A stretch of 5,856 nucleotides of DNA from an uncultured Bacilli bacterium (GCA_947584105.1 CANPWK010000068.1:1-5856), one strand, 5' to 3'; shown: positions 1 through 5,827, counted from the first letter of the stretch. Notes: a model not told the origin generated them from the sequence alone. Numbers and translations: made by a program.

Positions 1-1
1 C

Positions 2-169
2 GATAAAAGCATTGAAAATAATGATAAAGATAATTACACAAATAATAAAGTAAGTATTCCAGATACGCTACTAAAAAATCCTATATTTATAGTAGTGATT
101 GGAATTGTTTTAGTAGTGATAGCTACAATAGTAGTTAGCTTAATTATAAAAAAAAGCAAGATTAAATAA
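2..169 (+). CDS. C-terminal end of a membrane- or wall-anchored surface protein (5' truncated)
   Basis: Reading in the frame that starts at base 2 gives 55 codons ending at TAA (167-169); the start lies outside the window. The visible part begins with a polar, Asn/Asp/Lys-rich stretch (residues 1-16), typical of a flexible linker. It then has VSIPDTLLKN, a hydrophobic helix at about residues 27-49, and the basic tail KKSKIK. This order places the protein outside the cell with its C-terminus held in the membrane. The IPDTL sequence just before the helix resembles a degenerate LPxTG-type sortase signal, but lacks the Leu and the Gly of the classical motif, so a plain membrane anchor is equally possible. 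The catalytic or binding domain is missing, so function cannot be named. In some Bacilli a dacF-type D-Ala-D-Ala carboxypeptidase, which also has a C-terminal anchor, lies near pdp. That is only a guess from context. Confidence 0.75.
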   Translation, partial: DKSIENNDKDNYTNNKVSIPDTLLKNPIFIVVIGIVLVVIATIVVSLIIKKSKIK

Positions 170-190
170 GATTAGATAATCTTGTTTTTT
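157..190 (+). terminator. Intrinsic terminator overlapping the stop codon of the first gene
   Basis: CAAGATTA (157-164) pairs perfectly with TAATCTTG (177-184), giving an 8-bp stem with a 12-nt loop, followed by six T (185-190). The A-tract upstream (151-155) could extend the helix into the T-tract past a G-T wobble at 156/185. The TAA stop codon (167-169) lies in the loop, so the terminator is partly coding. It should end transcription of the surface-protein gene. Confidence 0.85.
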
Positions 191-210
191 AAATTATTAT
201 ATTATATAAT
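182..210 (+). promoter_or_regulatory. Sigma-A-type promoter for sufU-pdp
   Basis: A perfect -10 box TATAAT (205-210) lies 17 nt downstream of TTGTTT (182-187), which matches the -35 consensus TTGACA at its first three positions. Transcription would start near 217, leaving a very short leader before the ATG at 226, with the ribosome site GGTGAT at 217-222. If initiation is exactly there, the Shine-Dalgarno would sit at the very 5' end of the mRNA; a start a few bases earlier would relieve this. The -35 box overlaps the upstream terminator. Confidence 0.6.
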
Positions 211-225
211 TAGTATGGTGATATT

Positions 226-648
226 ATGGATAATAATTTAAAAAGAACTATAATTCTTGAGAATTATCAGAATCCTAAAAATAAAGGTCTGATTAAAGAT
301 GATAGTTATATATATATTAATATGAATAATGAAAGTTGTATTGATGAGATTAATTTAATGGTTAAAATAGAAGATGATATAATTACTGATATTAGGTTTG
401 ATGGGGAAGCTTGTGCTATATGTACTAGTGCTACTTCGGTAATGATTTCAACACTTTTAGGTAAAACTAAAAAAGAGGCATTAGAGATATTAAAAAATTA
501 TGAATATATGATAGATGAAAAGGAATTTGATGAAAATATTATAGAAGAAGCAATTGTTTATAATGATATAGGAAAACAACCTAACCGAAAAAAATGTGCT
601 TTGTTGTCTTGGTGGGGAATCAAAAAAATATTAAAAGAAGAGAAATAG
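226..648 (+). CDS. sufU: SufU-type Fe-S cluster assembly / zinc-dependent sulfurtransferase protein
   Basis: This 140-residue protein belongs to the NifU-N/IscU fold. In Firmicutes, SufU is a zinc protein that accepts persulfide sulfur from the cysteine desulfurase SufS and passes it to the SufBCD cluster-building complex. The expected metal ligands are visible: Cys38 and Asp40, Cys63, and Cys124 in KKCALLSWW; Arg121 sits three residues before Cys124, as in Bacillus SufU. About 60 residues separate Cys63 from Cys124, the long SufU spacing rather than the shorter IscU one, and no IscU-type LPPVK motif is seen. Two motifs are altered: the usual Cys-Gly-Asp is Cys-Ile-Asp, and the Ser after GCxI is a fourth cysteine, Cys66. 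The ATG is preceded by GGTGAT at 217-222. No sufS, sufB, sufC or sufD is in the window; instead the gene is followed after 9 nt by pdp, presumably in the same transcript. The family call is firm; partners are inferred. Confidence 0.9.
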   Translation: MDNNLKRTIILENYQNPKNKGLIKDDSYIYINMNNESCIDEINLMVKIEDDIITDIRFDGEACAICTSATSVMISTLLGKTKKEALEILKNYEYMIDEKEFDENIIEEAIVYNDIGKQPNRKKCALLSWWGIKKILKEEK

Positions 649-657
649 GGGAATATT

Positions 658-1941
658 ATGAATATAATTGAAATAATAAATAAGAAAAGATTAAATGATG
701 TTTTGTCAAAAGAAGAAATTAATTATGTTATTAATAGTTTTATAAAAGATGAAATTAAAGATTATCAAATGAGTGCTCTTTTAATGGCTATTACTATTAA
801 TGGTATGAATTTTGATGAAACATTATTTTTGACTGATGCTATGCTAAAAAGTGGTGATAGGCTGGATTTTTCAGGCATTGATGGTTTAATTGTTGACAAA
901 CATTCAACTGGTGGTATTGGAGATAAAGTAACATTAATTTTAGCTCCACTTCTAGCCTCATTAAATATTAAAGTTGCAAAGATGAGTGGGAGAAGCTTAG
1001 GGTATACTGGTGGAACTATTGATAAATTAGAAAGTATTAAAAATTTTAATGTTAACCTTAGTAATACTGATTTTATGAATCAAGTAAATGAAATTAATTT
1101 AGCAATAGCTAGTCCTAGTAGTAATTTAGATATAGCTGATAAGAAAATATATGCTCTAAGAGATGTTACAGCTACTGTATCATCAATTCCGCTTATAGCT
1201 TCTAGCATTATGTCAAAAAAACTTGCTAGTAATGCTGATTTTATTGTAATTGATATAAAAATTGGTGCGGGAGCATTAATAAAAACTAAAAAAGAAGCTA
1301 TTAAGTTAGCACATGTTTTAATTAATATTGGTAAGCATTATCAAAAAAACGTTAGCTGCATATTAACTAATATGAATCAACCGTTAGGATATGCTATTGG
1401 TAATGGTTTGGAAATTAAGGAAAGTATTGATGCTTTAAATGGTAATGGTGCTAAGGATTTAATGGAAGTGGTATATTCAATAGCTTCTATTATAATAAGT
1501 AAAGCTAAGAATATTGATTTAAAGTCAGCTTTTAATGAAGCTTATCAAAGTATTCAAAATAAAAAAGCTTATAATAAATTTTTAGAATTTGTGGCAAGAC
1601 AAAATGGTGATATTAAAAATATTGAAGTTGCTAATGACATTGAAGCTGTTATTAGTGATGAAACTGGGTATATTATAGGTATTGACGCTGATAAAATAGG
1701 TAAATTAGTTTTAGAATTGGGAGCTTTAAGATTAAACAGTGATGATATAATTGATCATTCTGTAGGAATTGTCCTTTCTAAAAAAGTTGGAGATTTTGTA
1801 ACTAAGGGTGAGGTTTTAGGAAGAATATATAAAAATAAAAAAAGTATAGATTTAAATGATTTTAAAGAATGTTTTACTTTTGATAAGACATATAATAATA
1901 AAGATAAAACAATATATGGTATGATTGAAGATGTCAAATAA
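658..1941 (+). CDS. pdp: Pyrimidine-nucleoside phosphorylase
   Basis: This 427-residue enzyme reversibly splits pyrimidine nucleosides (uridine, thymidine, deoxyuridine) with phosphate, giving the free base and (deoxy)ribose-1-phosphate. It works in cytosolic nucleoside salvage. The length matches the Bacillus-type family (about 430). The order is an N-terminal helical domain, the phosphate-binding segment KHSTGGIGDKVT (81-92), the family signature SGRSLGYTGGTIDKLES (110-126), and the substrate-binding region ALRDVTATV (166-174) to IASSIMSKK (180-188). It ends in a C-terminal alpha/beta domain with VGIVLSKKVGDFVTKGE (369-385). By family comparison His82, Arg168, Ser183 and Lys187 match the catalytic and base-binding residues of thymidine phosphorylase. 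Ser175 stands where Asp or Glu is usual before SIPLI. Pdp is more likely than DeoA because the lineage is Firmicute, but the two cannot be fully separated by eye. AGGGGA (647-652) is the ribosome site and overlaps the end of sufU. Confidence 0.95.
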   Translation: MNIIEIINKKRLNDVLSKEEINYVINSFIKDEIKDYQMSALLMAITINGMNFDETLFLTDAMLKSGDRLDFSGIDGLIVDKHSTGGIGDKVTLILAPLLASLNIKVAKMSGRSLGYTGGTIDKLESIKNFNVNLSNTDFMNQVNEINLAIASPSSNLDIADKKIYALRDVTATVSSIPLIASSIMSKKLASNADFIVIDIKIGAGALIKTKKEAIKLAHVLINIGKHYQKNVSCILTNMNQPLGYAIGNGLEIKESIDALNGNGAKDLMEVVYSIASIIISKAKNIDLKSAFNEAYQSIQNKKAYNKFLEFVARQNGDIKNIEVANDIEAVISDETGYIIGIDADKIGKLVLELGALRLNSDDIIDHSVGIVLSKKVGDFVTKGEVLGRIYKNKKSIDLNDFKECFTFDKTYNNKDKTIYGMIEDVK

Positions 1942-1962
1942 TGTAAAGTTTTTAAAAATATC

Positions 1963-1991
1963 TTGAAATTTATATAAATATTCGTTATTCT
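1963..1991 (+). promoter_or_regulatory. rpoZ: Possible promoter upstream of rpoZ
   Basis: TTGAAA (1963-1968) and TATTCT (1986-1991) are 17 nt apart and match the -35 and -10 consensus at 5 and 4 of 6 positions. Initiation near 1998 would leave only the Shine-Dalgarno AGGAGG (2004-2009) before the start codon. There is no terminator between pdp and rpoZ, so read-through from the sufU promoter is also likely. A+T-rich DNA gives many such matches, so this is weak. Confidence 0.3.
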
Positions 1992-2004
1992 TATATTAAG
2001 AATA
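1986..2004 (+). other. Small hairpin abutting the rpoZ ribosome site
   Basis: TATTCTT (1986-1992) pairs perfectly with AAGAATA (1998-2004) around a 5-nt loop. The stem ends exactly on the first A of the Shine-Dalgarno AGGAGG (2004-2009). There is no T-tract after it, so it is not an intrinsic terminator. In a read-through mRNA from pdp it could tune access to the rpoZ ribosome site or protect the 5' end of a processed transcript. It overlaps the candidate -10 box, so it would exist only in the longer transcript. Confidence 0.35.
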
Positions 2005-2016
2005 GGAGGTCAAGTT

Positions 2017-2214
2017 ATGATATATCCTTCAATTGATAAATTATTAACACAAGTAGGATCTAAATATTTATTAGTAAATATTGTATCTAAACGAGTTAAA
2101 GAGATGAAAGATAAAAAATATTATCAAATGAATGAAAAAGATTATAAGTCAAAAAAAGAAATAGGTAAGGCATTAGAAGAAATTGCAAATGAACTAATTC
2201 ATATTGTTGGATGA
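2017..2214 (+). CDS. rpoZ: DNA-directed RNA polymerase omega subunit
   Basis: This 65-residue protein is the small omega subunit, which binds the beta' subunit and helps assemble and stabilise RNA polymerase. The N-terminus MIYPSIDKLL and the following SKYLLVNIVSKRVKEM (15-30) match the Firmicute pattern of YPSIDxLL, SKY and a KRxxE helix. The second conserved helix, IGKALEEIANELI (49-61), carries the ALEEI core. Length is close to the roughly 67 residues of Bacillus omega. The middle (31-47) is a Lys-rich, variable linker. The start is set by a near-perfect Shine-Dalgarno AGGAGGT (2004-2010). In most Bacilli rpoZ follows gmk (guanylate kinase); here gmk is absent and rpoZ sits between pdp and a membrane-protein gene. 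It ends in TGA followed directly by in-frame TAA. Confidence 0.92.
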   Translation: MIYPSIDKLLTQVGSKYLLVNIVSKRVKEMKDKKYYQMNEKDYKSKKEIGKALEEIANELIHIVG

Positions 2215-2219
2215 TAATT

Positions 2220-3053
2220 ATGAGTAGAATTAAATCGATTTTAAAAGCTTTATATAACATTATCAATGAACCATCTATGGTATTTTTACCTGGAAATTTA
2301 GCCTTTTTTATTGTTTTATCTATTTTTCCAATTTTAAGTTTAACAGGCATGTTAGCTTCATATTTTTCATTACCAATAGATAATTTAGTAGCTTCATTAG
2401 AAGGAGTATTACCAAATAGTTTAAGTAGTATTTTTGTACCATATATTTTAAATAATAGTTTTAGTAGTAATATTATAATTTCTACTATAATAGCATTCTT
2501 TATTGCTAGCAATGGAGCACATGCTTTAATTTTAGCCAGTAATTCTTTATATGAAATTCAAAACTCTGGTTATATAAAACGTCGTATTAAATCATTATTT
2601 TTAATTTTATTATTAATTTTAATATTTTTATTTTTATTGTCATTTCTTACTTATGGTAATCAGCTTTTTAAAATTATTTTAGAAACAATCACTTATAAGC
2701 CAATTAATAATATTCTATATTATATATTTGCATTTATTAAATGGCCTATTGCTATGATAATAATATTTGTTATTGTGAAAACTATTTATGTATTAGCACC
2801 AGATAGTAAAATTTATAGTAGTACTACTAATAAAGGAGCAATATTTACAACTTTAGGATGGACTATTGCAACCGCAATATTTTCTTTTTATATAGCTAAT
2901 TTTAGTCACTATGATGTATTTTATGGCAATATTGCTAATATAATTGTTTTAATGGTATGGATTTATATTTTATCTTTTATTTTAGTTATTGGTATTGCTA
3001 TTAATGTAAGAACTTATAATAATAAAAAATATAGTATAAATAATAAAGAATGA
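2220..3053 (+). CDS. YihY/BrkB family inner-membrane protein
   Basis: This multi-pass membrane protein has about six hydrophobic segments, near residues 26-50, 83-107, 124-145, 165-192, 205-227 and 236-262 counted from the ATG at 2220. Family features are PGNLAFFIVLSIFPILSL in the first helix, a central segment ending before the basic RRIKS loop, and NIVLMVWIYILSFILVIG-like sequence in the last helix with a conserved Trp. YihY/BrkB proteins are widespread with no settled function; older labels as ribonuclease BN or virulence factor should not be trusted. An ATG at 2211 in the same frame would add three residues and overlap the rpoZ stop as ATGA. I prefer 2220 because GGATGAT (2209-2215) then sits 4 nt upstream, matching the 3-nt spacing of GGTGA(T) sites before the genes at 226, 3258 and 4530. 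Translation is probably coupled to rpoZ. The lysine/asparagine-rich tail is cytosolic. Confidence 0.85.
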   Translation: MSRIKSILKALYNIINEPSMVFLPGNLAFFIVLSIFPILSLTGMLASYFSLPIDNLVASLEGVLPNSLSSIFVPYILNNSFSSNIIISTIIAFFIASNGAHALILASNSLYEIQNSGYIKRRIKSLFLILLLILIFLFLLSFLTYGNQLFKIILETITYKPINNILYYIFAFIKWPIAMIIIFVIVKTIYVLAPDSKIYSSTTNKGAIFTTLGWTIATAIFSFYIANFSHYDVFYGNIANIIVLMVWIYILSFILVIGIAINVRTYNNKKYSINNKE

Positions 3054-3076
3054 TTTATAATATAAATGTACTATTT

Positions 3077-3154
3077 ATTACCGATAGTATAAATACAGAC
3101 TACTTTAATACCGAATGGTTTTAAATAAACAGGTAAGTATTAGTTATAGGTAAT
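3077..3154 (+). ncRNA. Candidate structured RNA or 3'-UTR element upstream of the terminator
   Basis: This segment of the 204-nt gap folds on paper into one long arm. An outer stem pairs 3077-3082 (ATTACC) with 3149-3154 (GGTAAT). Past a G/A mismatch it continues as 3084-3088 with 3143-3147, including two G-U pairs. An inner stem pairs 3092-3096 (AATAC) with 3137-3141 (GTATT). A terminal hairpin pairs 3104-3108 with 3121-3125 and 3110-3112 with 3117-3119, capped by GAAT. An intrinsic terminator follows directly. It does not match any riboswitch consensus I know. It may be part of the 3'-UTR of the upstream membrane gene, or a separate small RNA from a possible -10 TATAAT at 3056-3061, which has no good -35. 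A+T-rich DNA pairs easily, so this is tentative. Confidence 0.3.
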
Positions 3155-3157
3155 GTT

Positions 3158-3184
3158 TAGCCGATATGTTCGGCTACTTTTTTT
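3158..3184 (+). terminator. Intrinsic terminator closing the sufU-to-yihY unit
   Basis: TAGCCGA (3158-3164) pairs perfectly with TCGGCTA (3170-3176) around the 5-nt loop TATGT. The stem is followed by C and seven T (3178-3184). Its G+C-rich stem stands out from the surrounding A+T-rich DNA. It ends transcription entering from rpoZ and the membrane-protein gene, or from a small RNA in the gap. Confidence 0.9.
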
Positions 3185-3187
3185 CTA

Positions 3188-3216
3188 TTTACTAATAAAT
3201 TGATGCATGTTATAAT
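3188..3216 (+). promoter_or_regulatory. Extended -10 promoter for the M16 gene pair
   Basis: TGTTATAAT (3208-3216) combines a TGn extension with a perfect -10 box. TTTACT (3188-3193), 17 nt upstream, matches the -35 consensus at four of six positions. Transcription would start near 3223, giving a leader of about 35 nt that includes the ribosome site AGAGGTGA (3247-3254). The promoter begins only 4 nt after the T-tract of the preceding terminator. Confidence 0.65.
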
Positions 3217-3257
3217 AATGATGAATTAAGTTGTAGTTATAATAAAAGAGGTGAATT

Positions 3258-4529
3258 ATGAAATATCGTAAAATTGAAAATCAAACCTTTAATTTACATA
3301 TTATTAAAACTAAAAAATTTAAGACAGTAACTGTACAAATAAATTTTAAAAATAAATTAGATAAAACAGAAATTACCTATCGTAATTTACTTATTAATGT
3401 ATTATGTGAATCTTGTCAAAAATATCCATCTAAAAGAATGATGGAAATTGCAACGGAAGATTTATATGAACTAACGTATCAAGCAACTAATTATATTTCT
3501 GGTAAATATAATGTTATGTCTTTTGATATTACTTTTTTGAATGATGAATATACAGAAGAGGGTAATTTATTAAATTCAATTGATTTTATTTGTGAGATTC
3601 TATTTCACCCATTAATAGAAACTACTAGAAATGATACTAGATTTGCTAAAAAAAGTTTTGATTTAGCTTATAAGAGATTAGAAGAAAATATTAAAGCTTT
3701 AAAAGAGAATGATAACTTATATAGTAAAACTAGATTATTAGAAATTATGAGTCCTAATTCTATGCATTCTTATCGTAGTTGTGGAACGTTAGAAGATTTA
3801 CAAAAAATAACTTCCACTAAATTGTATAATTATTATAAAAATTTATTAAAAAAAGATATTTTGGATATTTTCGTAATAGGAAATGTAAGCGAACCTAAAA
3901 TTAGAAAAATTATTAATGATAAAATAAAGATAAAAACTATTAAGAAAAAAAGTGAAAGTCATTTTATTAGTATGCATAGAAATAGGTTATTACCTAAAAC
4001 AGTTTGTGAGGTAAAAGATATATCTCAAAGTCAATTAGCAATGGGTTTTAAATTAAGTAAAACAACAGAATTTGAAAGAAGATATGTACTTAATGTTTTT
4101 TCATATATTTTTGGTGGTGGACCAGATTCAAAATTATTTAAAGATGTAAGAGAGAAAAATTCTTTATGTTATTCTATATCTGCTAGTGGGATGCCTTTAA
4201 ATAATGCTTTAATTGTAACTGCTGGAATAGATAAAGATAATTTTAAGAAAACTGTTTCATTAATCAAGAAGAATTTAAAATATATGCAATCTGGTAATTT
4301 TTCTGATGAAGATATTATGAAAGCTAAAGTTACATATATTAACTCAATTAAAGAATTAGAAGATAATCCTCAAAACTTATTGAGTATGTATACAGGAATG
4401 GAATATCTCAAGAGTGATGATATTATTAATAGAATAAAAAAAATAAGTAAAGTTTCGAAAAAAGATGTTACTAAATTTGCTTTGAAAGTTCACTTAGATG
4501 CTATTTACTTACTGCAAGGTGGTGATTAG
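3258..4529 (+). CDS. M16-family peptidase-like protein, non-catalytic subunit (YmfF/YfmF type)
   Basis: This 423-residue protein has the two-domain M16 (pitrilysin) architecture but no HxxEH zinc motif. The matching part of the N-terminal domain reads LLINVLCESCQKYPSKR (44-60), with no histidines. The C-terminal domain is well conserved: FGGGPDSKLFKDVREKNSLCYS (285-306). It keeps Arg298 and Tyr305, the R/Y pair that in two-subunit bacterial M16B proteases is supplied by the partner lacking zinc. It should therefore pair with the product of the next gene. Genome pipelines name this type EF-P 5-aminopentanol modification-associated protein, after the Bacillus ymfF-ymfH-ymfI locus, where ymfI reduces the EF-P lysine modification; the protease's own role there is not clear to me. 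The start is fixed by AGAGGTGA at 3247-3254. Its last codons carry the ribosome site of the next gene. No signal peptide is seen, so it is cytosolic. Confidence 0.85.
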   Translation: MKYRKIENQTFNLHIIKTKKFKTVTVQINFKNKLDKTEITYRNLLINVLCESCQKYPSKRMMEIATEDLYELTYQATNYISGKYNVMSFDITFLNDEYTEEGNLLNSIDFICEILFHPLIETTRNDTRFAKKSFDLAYKRLEENIKALKENDNLYSKTRLLEIMSPNSMHSYRSCGTLEDLQKITSTKLYNYYKNLLKKDILDIFVIGNVSEPKIRKIINDKIKIKTIKKKSESHFISMHRNRLLPKTVCEVKDISQSQLAMGFKLSKTTEFERRYVLNVFSYIFGGGPDSKLFKDVREKNSLCYSISASGMPLNNALIVTAGIDKDNFKKTVSLIKKNLKYMQSGNFSDEDIMKAKVTYINSIKELEDNPQNLLSMYTGMEYLKSDDIINRIKKISKVSKKDVTKFALKVHLDAIYLLQGGD

Positions 4530-5798
4530 ATGAAACAAAAATTAGTAAAAATGGATTTAGATTTATATTATGAAAAATTAGATAATGGTCTTGAAATATA
4601 TATTATTCCTAAAGATAATGTTAATAGTACATATGTAACATTTTCTACTAAGTTTGGATCAATTCATTCAGAATTTGTACCTTATGATAGAGATAAAATG
4701 ACTAAATTTCCACTTGGGGTTGCTCATTTTTTGGAGCATAAAGTATTTGAACAAAAAAATGGCATTGATCCATTTACATTTTATTCAGAACGTGGTAGTG
4801 ATGCTAATGCCAATACTTCTAATTTTAAAACTACATATCTTTTTAGTGGAACTAACTTTTTAGAAGAAAATTTAAATTTCCTTTTAGATTATGTTCAAGA
4901 TCCTTATTTTACAGATGAAAATGTAGAAAAAGAAAAAGGTATCATTGAGCAAGAAATAAGAATGTATGATGATAGTCCATATTGGAAACTTTATGATAGA
5001 GTATTATATAATGCCTTTATAAAACATCCTATAAAGTATCCAATAGCAGGAAATATATCTAGTATAAAAAAAATAACAAAAGAAGATTTGTATACTTGTT
5101 ATAATACTTTTTATCATCCAACTAATATGTTTTTAGTTGTTACAGGTAATGTAGATTATAAAGATGTTATATCTTTAGTAAAAGCCAATCAAGAAAAAAA
5201 GAATTTTAAACCTGCTAAAGAAATTAAATTAAAGCAATATAATGAACCTGATTATGTTGAACTAGAGCAAGATAAGACTGAGATGGATATTGAAATTAGA
5301 AAGTTTAGCATAGGTTATAAAATTAAGAATAATTCTAAATTAGATATTAATAAATTTAAAACTTATGTTTCTATGTTTTTTAATATTAAATTTGGTTCAG
5401 TTTCGGAATTTAATGAACAATTAAAACAGGATAATTTAATTACTATGGATTTAGATATTACTGTTTTAAATACGGATAAACATTTATTAGTAATGATAAT
5501 GGCTGAAACAGAATATATTGATGAAGTGATAGAAAAAATAGAAGAAGAATTGAAAAATAAAAATATTGAAAAGAACGATTTTAATCGTAAAAAGAAGGTA
5601 AAAAAGAGTTCAGTTATATATAAAAGTGATAGTATATATGCTTTAAATAATAAAATTATGAGTAATGTAATTAATTATGGAAAAGTTATAACTGATGAAT
5701 TTGCATTTATTGATTCACTTGAATATGATGAATTAAAAATAGTTGTTGAAAATCTGAATTTGCAAAATAAAACTATTTATGCTCAAATTTTAAAGTAA
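4530..5798 (+). CDS. M16-family zinc metalloprotease, catalytic subunit (YmfH/YfmH type)
   Basis: This 422-residue protein carries the inverted zinc motif HFLEH (66-70): His66 and His70 bind zinc and Glu69 is the catalytic base. Glu142 in EKGIIEQEI is the likely third ligand by comparison with pitrilysin, with Glu135 as the usual nearby acidic residue. MYDDSPYW (145-152) follows as in active family members. NANTSNFKTTYLFSG (93-107) is the conserved beta-strand region after the motif. The C-terminal half is diverged: FGSVSEFNEQLKQDN (288-302) replaces the FGGGxxSRLFxxVREK pattern, and the Arg/Tyr pair is missing. It therefore probably needs the upstream gene product to complete its active site. 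The start codon directly follows the previous stop (TAGATG), and AAGGTGGTGAT (4516-4526) lies inside the upstream gene, a sign of tight coupling. It is cytosolic, without a signal peptide. The substrate is unknown; the EF-P link comes from family naming and Bacillus gene order. Confidence 0.9.
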   Translation: MKQKLVKMDLDLYYEKLDNGLEIYIIPKDNVNSTYVTFSTKFGSIHSEFVPYDRDKMTKFPLGVAHFLEHKVFEQKNGIDPFTFYSERGSDANANTSNFKTTYLFSGTNFLEENLNFLLDYVQDPYFTDENVEKEKGIIEQEIRMYDDSPYWKLYDRVLYNAFIKHPIKYPIAGNISSIKKITKEDLYTCYNTFYHPTNMFLVVTGNVDYKDVISLVKANQEKKNFKPAKEIKLKQYNEPDYVELEQDKTEMDIEIRKFSIGYKIKNNSKLDINKFKTYVSMFFNIKFGSVSEFNEQLKQDNLITMDLDITVLNTDKHLLVMIMAETEYIDEVIEKIEEELKNKNIEKNDFNRKKKVKKSSVIYKSDSIYALNNKIMSNVINYGKVITDEFAFIDSLEYDELKIVVENLNLQNKTIYAQILK

Positions 5799-5800
5799 AC

Positions 5801-5827
5801 GCAACTTTTTAAGGTTAAATGCAACTT
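5801..5827 (+). repeat. Short direct repeat GCAACTT, two copies
   Basis: GCAACTT occurs at 5801-5807 and 5821-5827, a 20-nt period, just after the last stop codon. The 13 nt between contain TTTAAGGTTAAAT. Two copies of 7 nt are too little for a CRISPR array and no terminator-like hairpin with a T-tract is seen here. It may be a protein-binding site, the edge of a repeated element that continues outside the window, or chance. Confidence 0.25.

Noticed and set aside
1755..1937. Open reading frame of 60 codons on the minus strand inside pdp
   Set aside because: It lies wholly antisense to the well-conserved C-terminal domain of Pdp, resembles no family I know, and has no ribosome site of note. 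It is a by-product of A+T-rich codon use.
2096..2512. Open reading frame of 138 codons on the minus strand, rich in Ile, Leu and Lys
   Set aside because: It is antisense to both rpoZ and the first helices of the YihY/BrkB protein. The hydrophobic look is what the reverse complement of membrane-helix codons gives, and no family motif is present.
2590..2640. T-rich low-complexity tract as a phase-variable repeat
   Set aside because: The tract encodes the Leu/Ile/Phe of a membrane helix with A+T-biased codons. It is not a uniform homopolymer or regular short repeat.
3054..3157. Known riboswitch, T-box or 6S/SRP RNA in the gap
   Set aside because: I looked for the consensus cores I know (TPP, SAM, purine, c-di-GMP, fluoride, ZTP, preQ1, guanidine, T-box TGGNACCGCG, SRP) and found none. 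It is kept only as an unnamed candidate structure.
3238..3243. Second TATAAT just before the first M16 gene
   Set aside because: It has no -35 box at the right distance and would start transcription inside the ribosome site. The extended -10 at 3208-3216 is much better placed.
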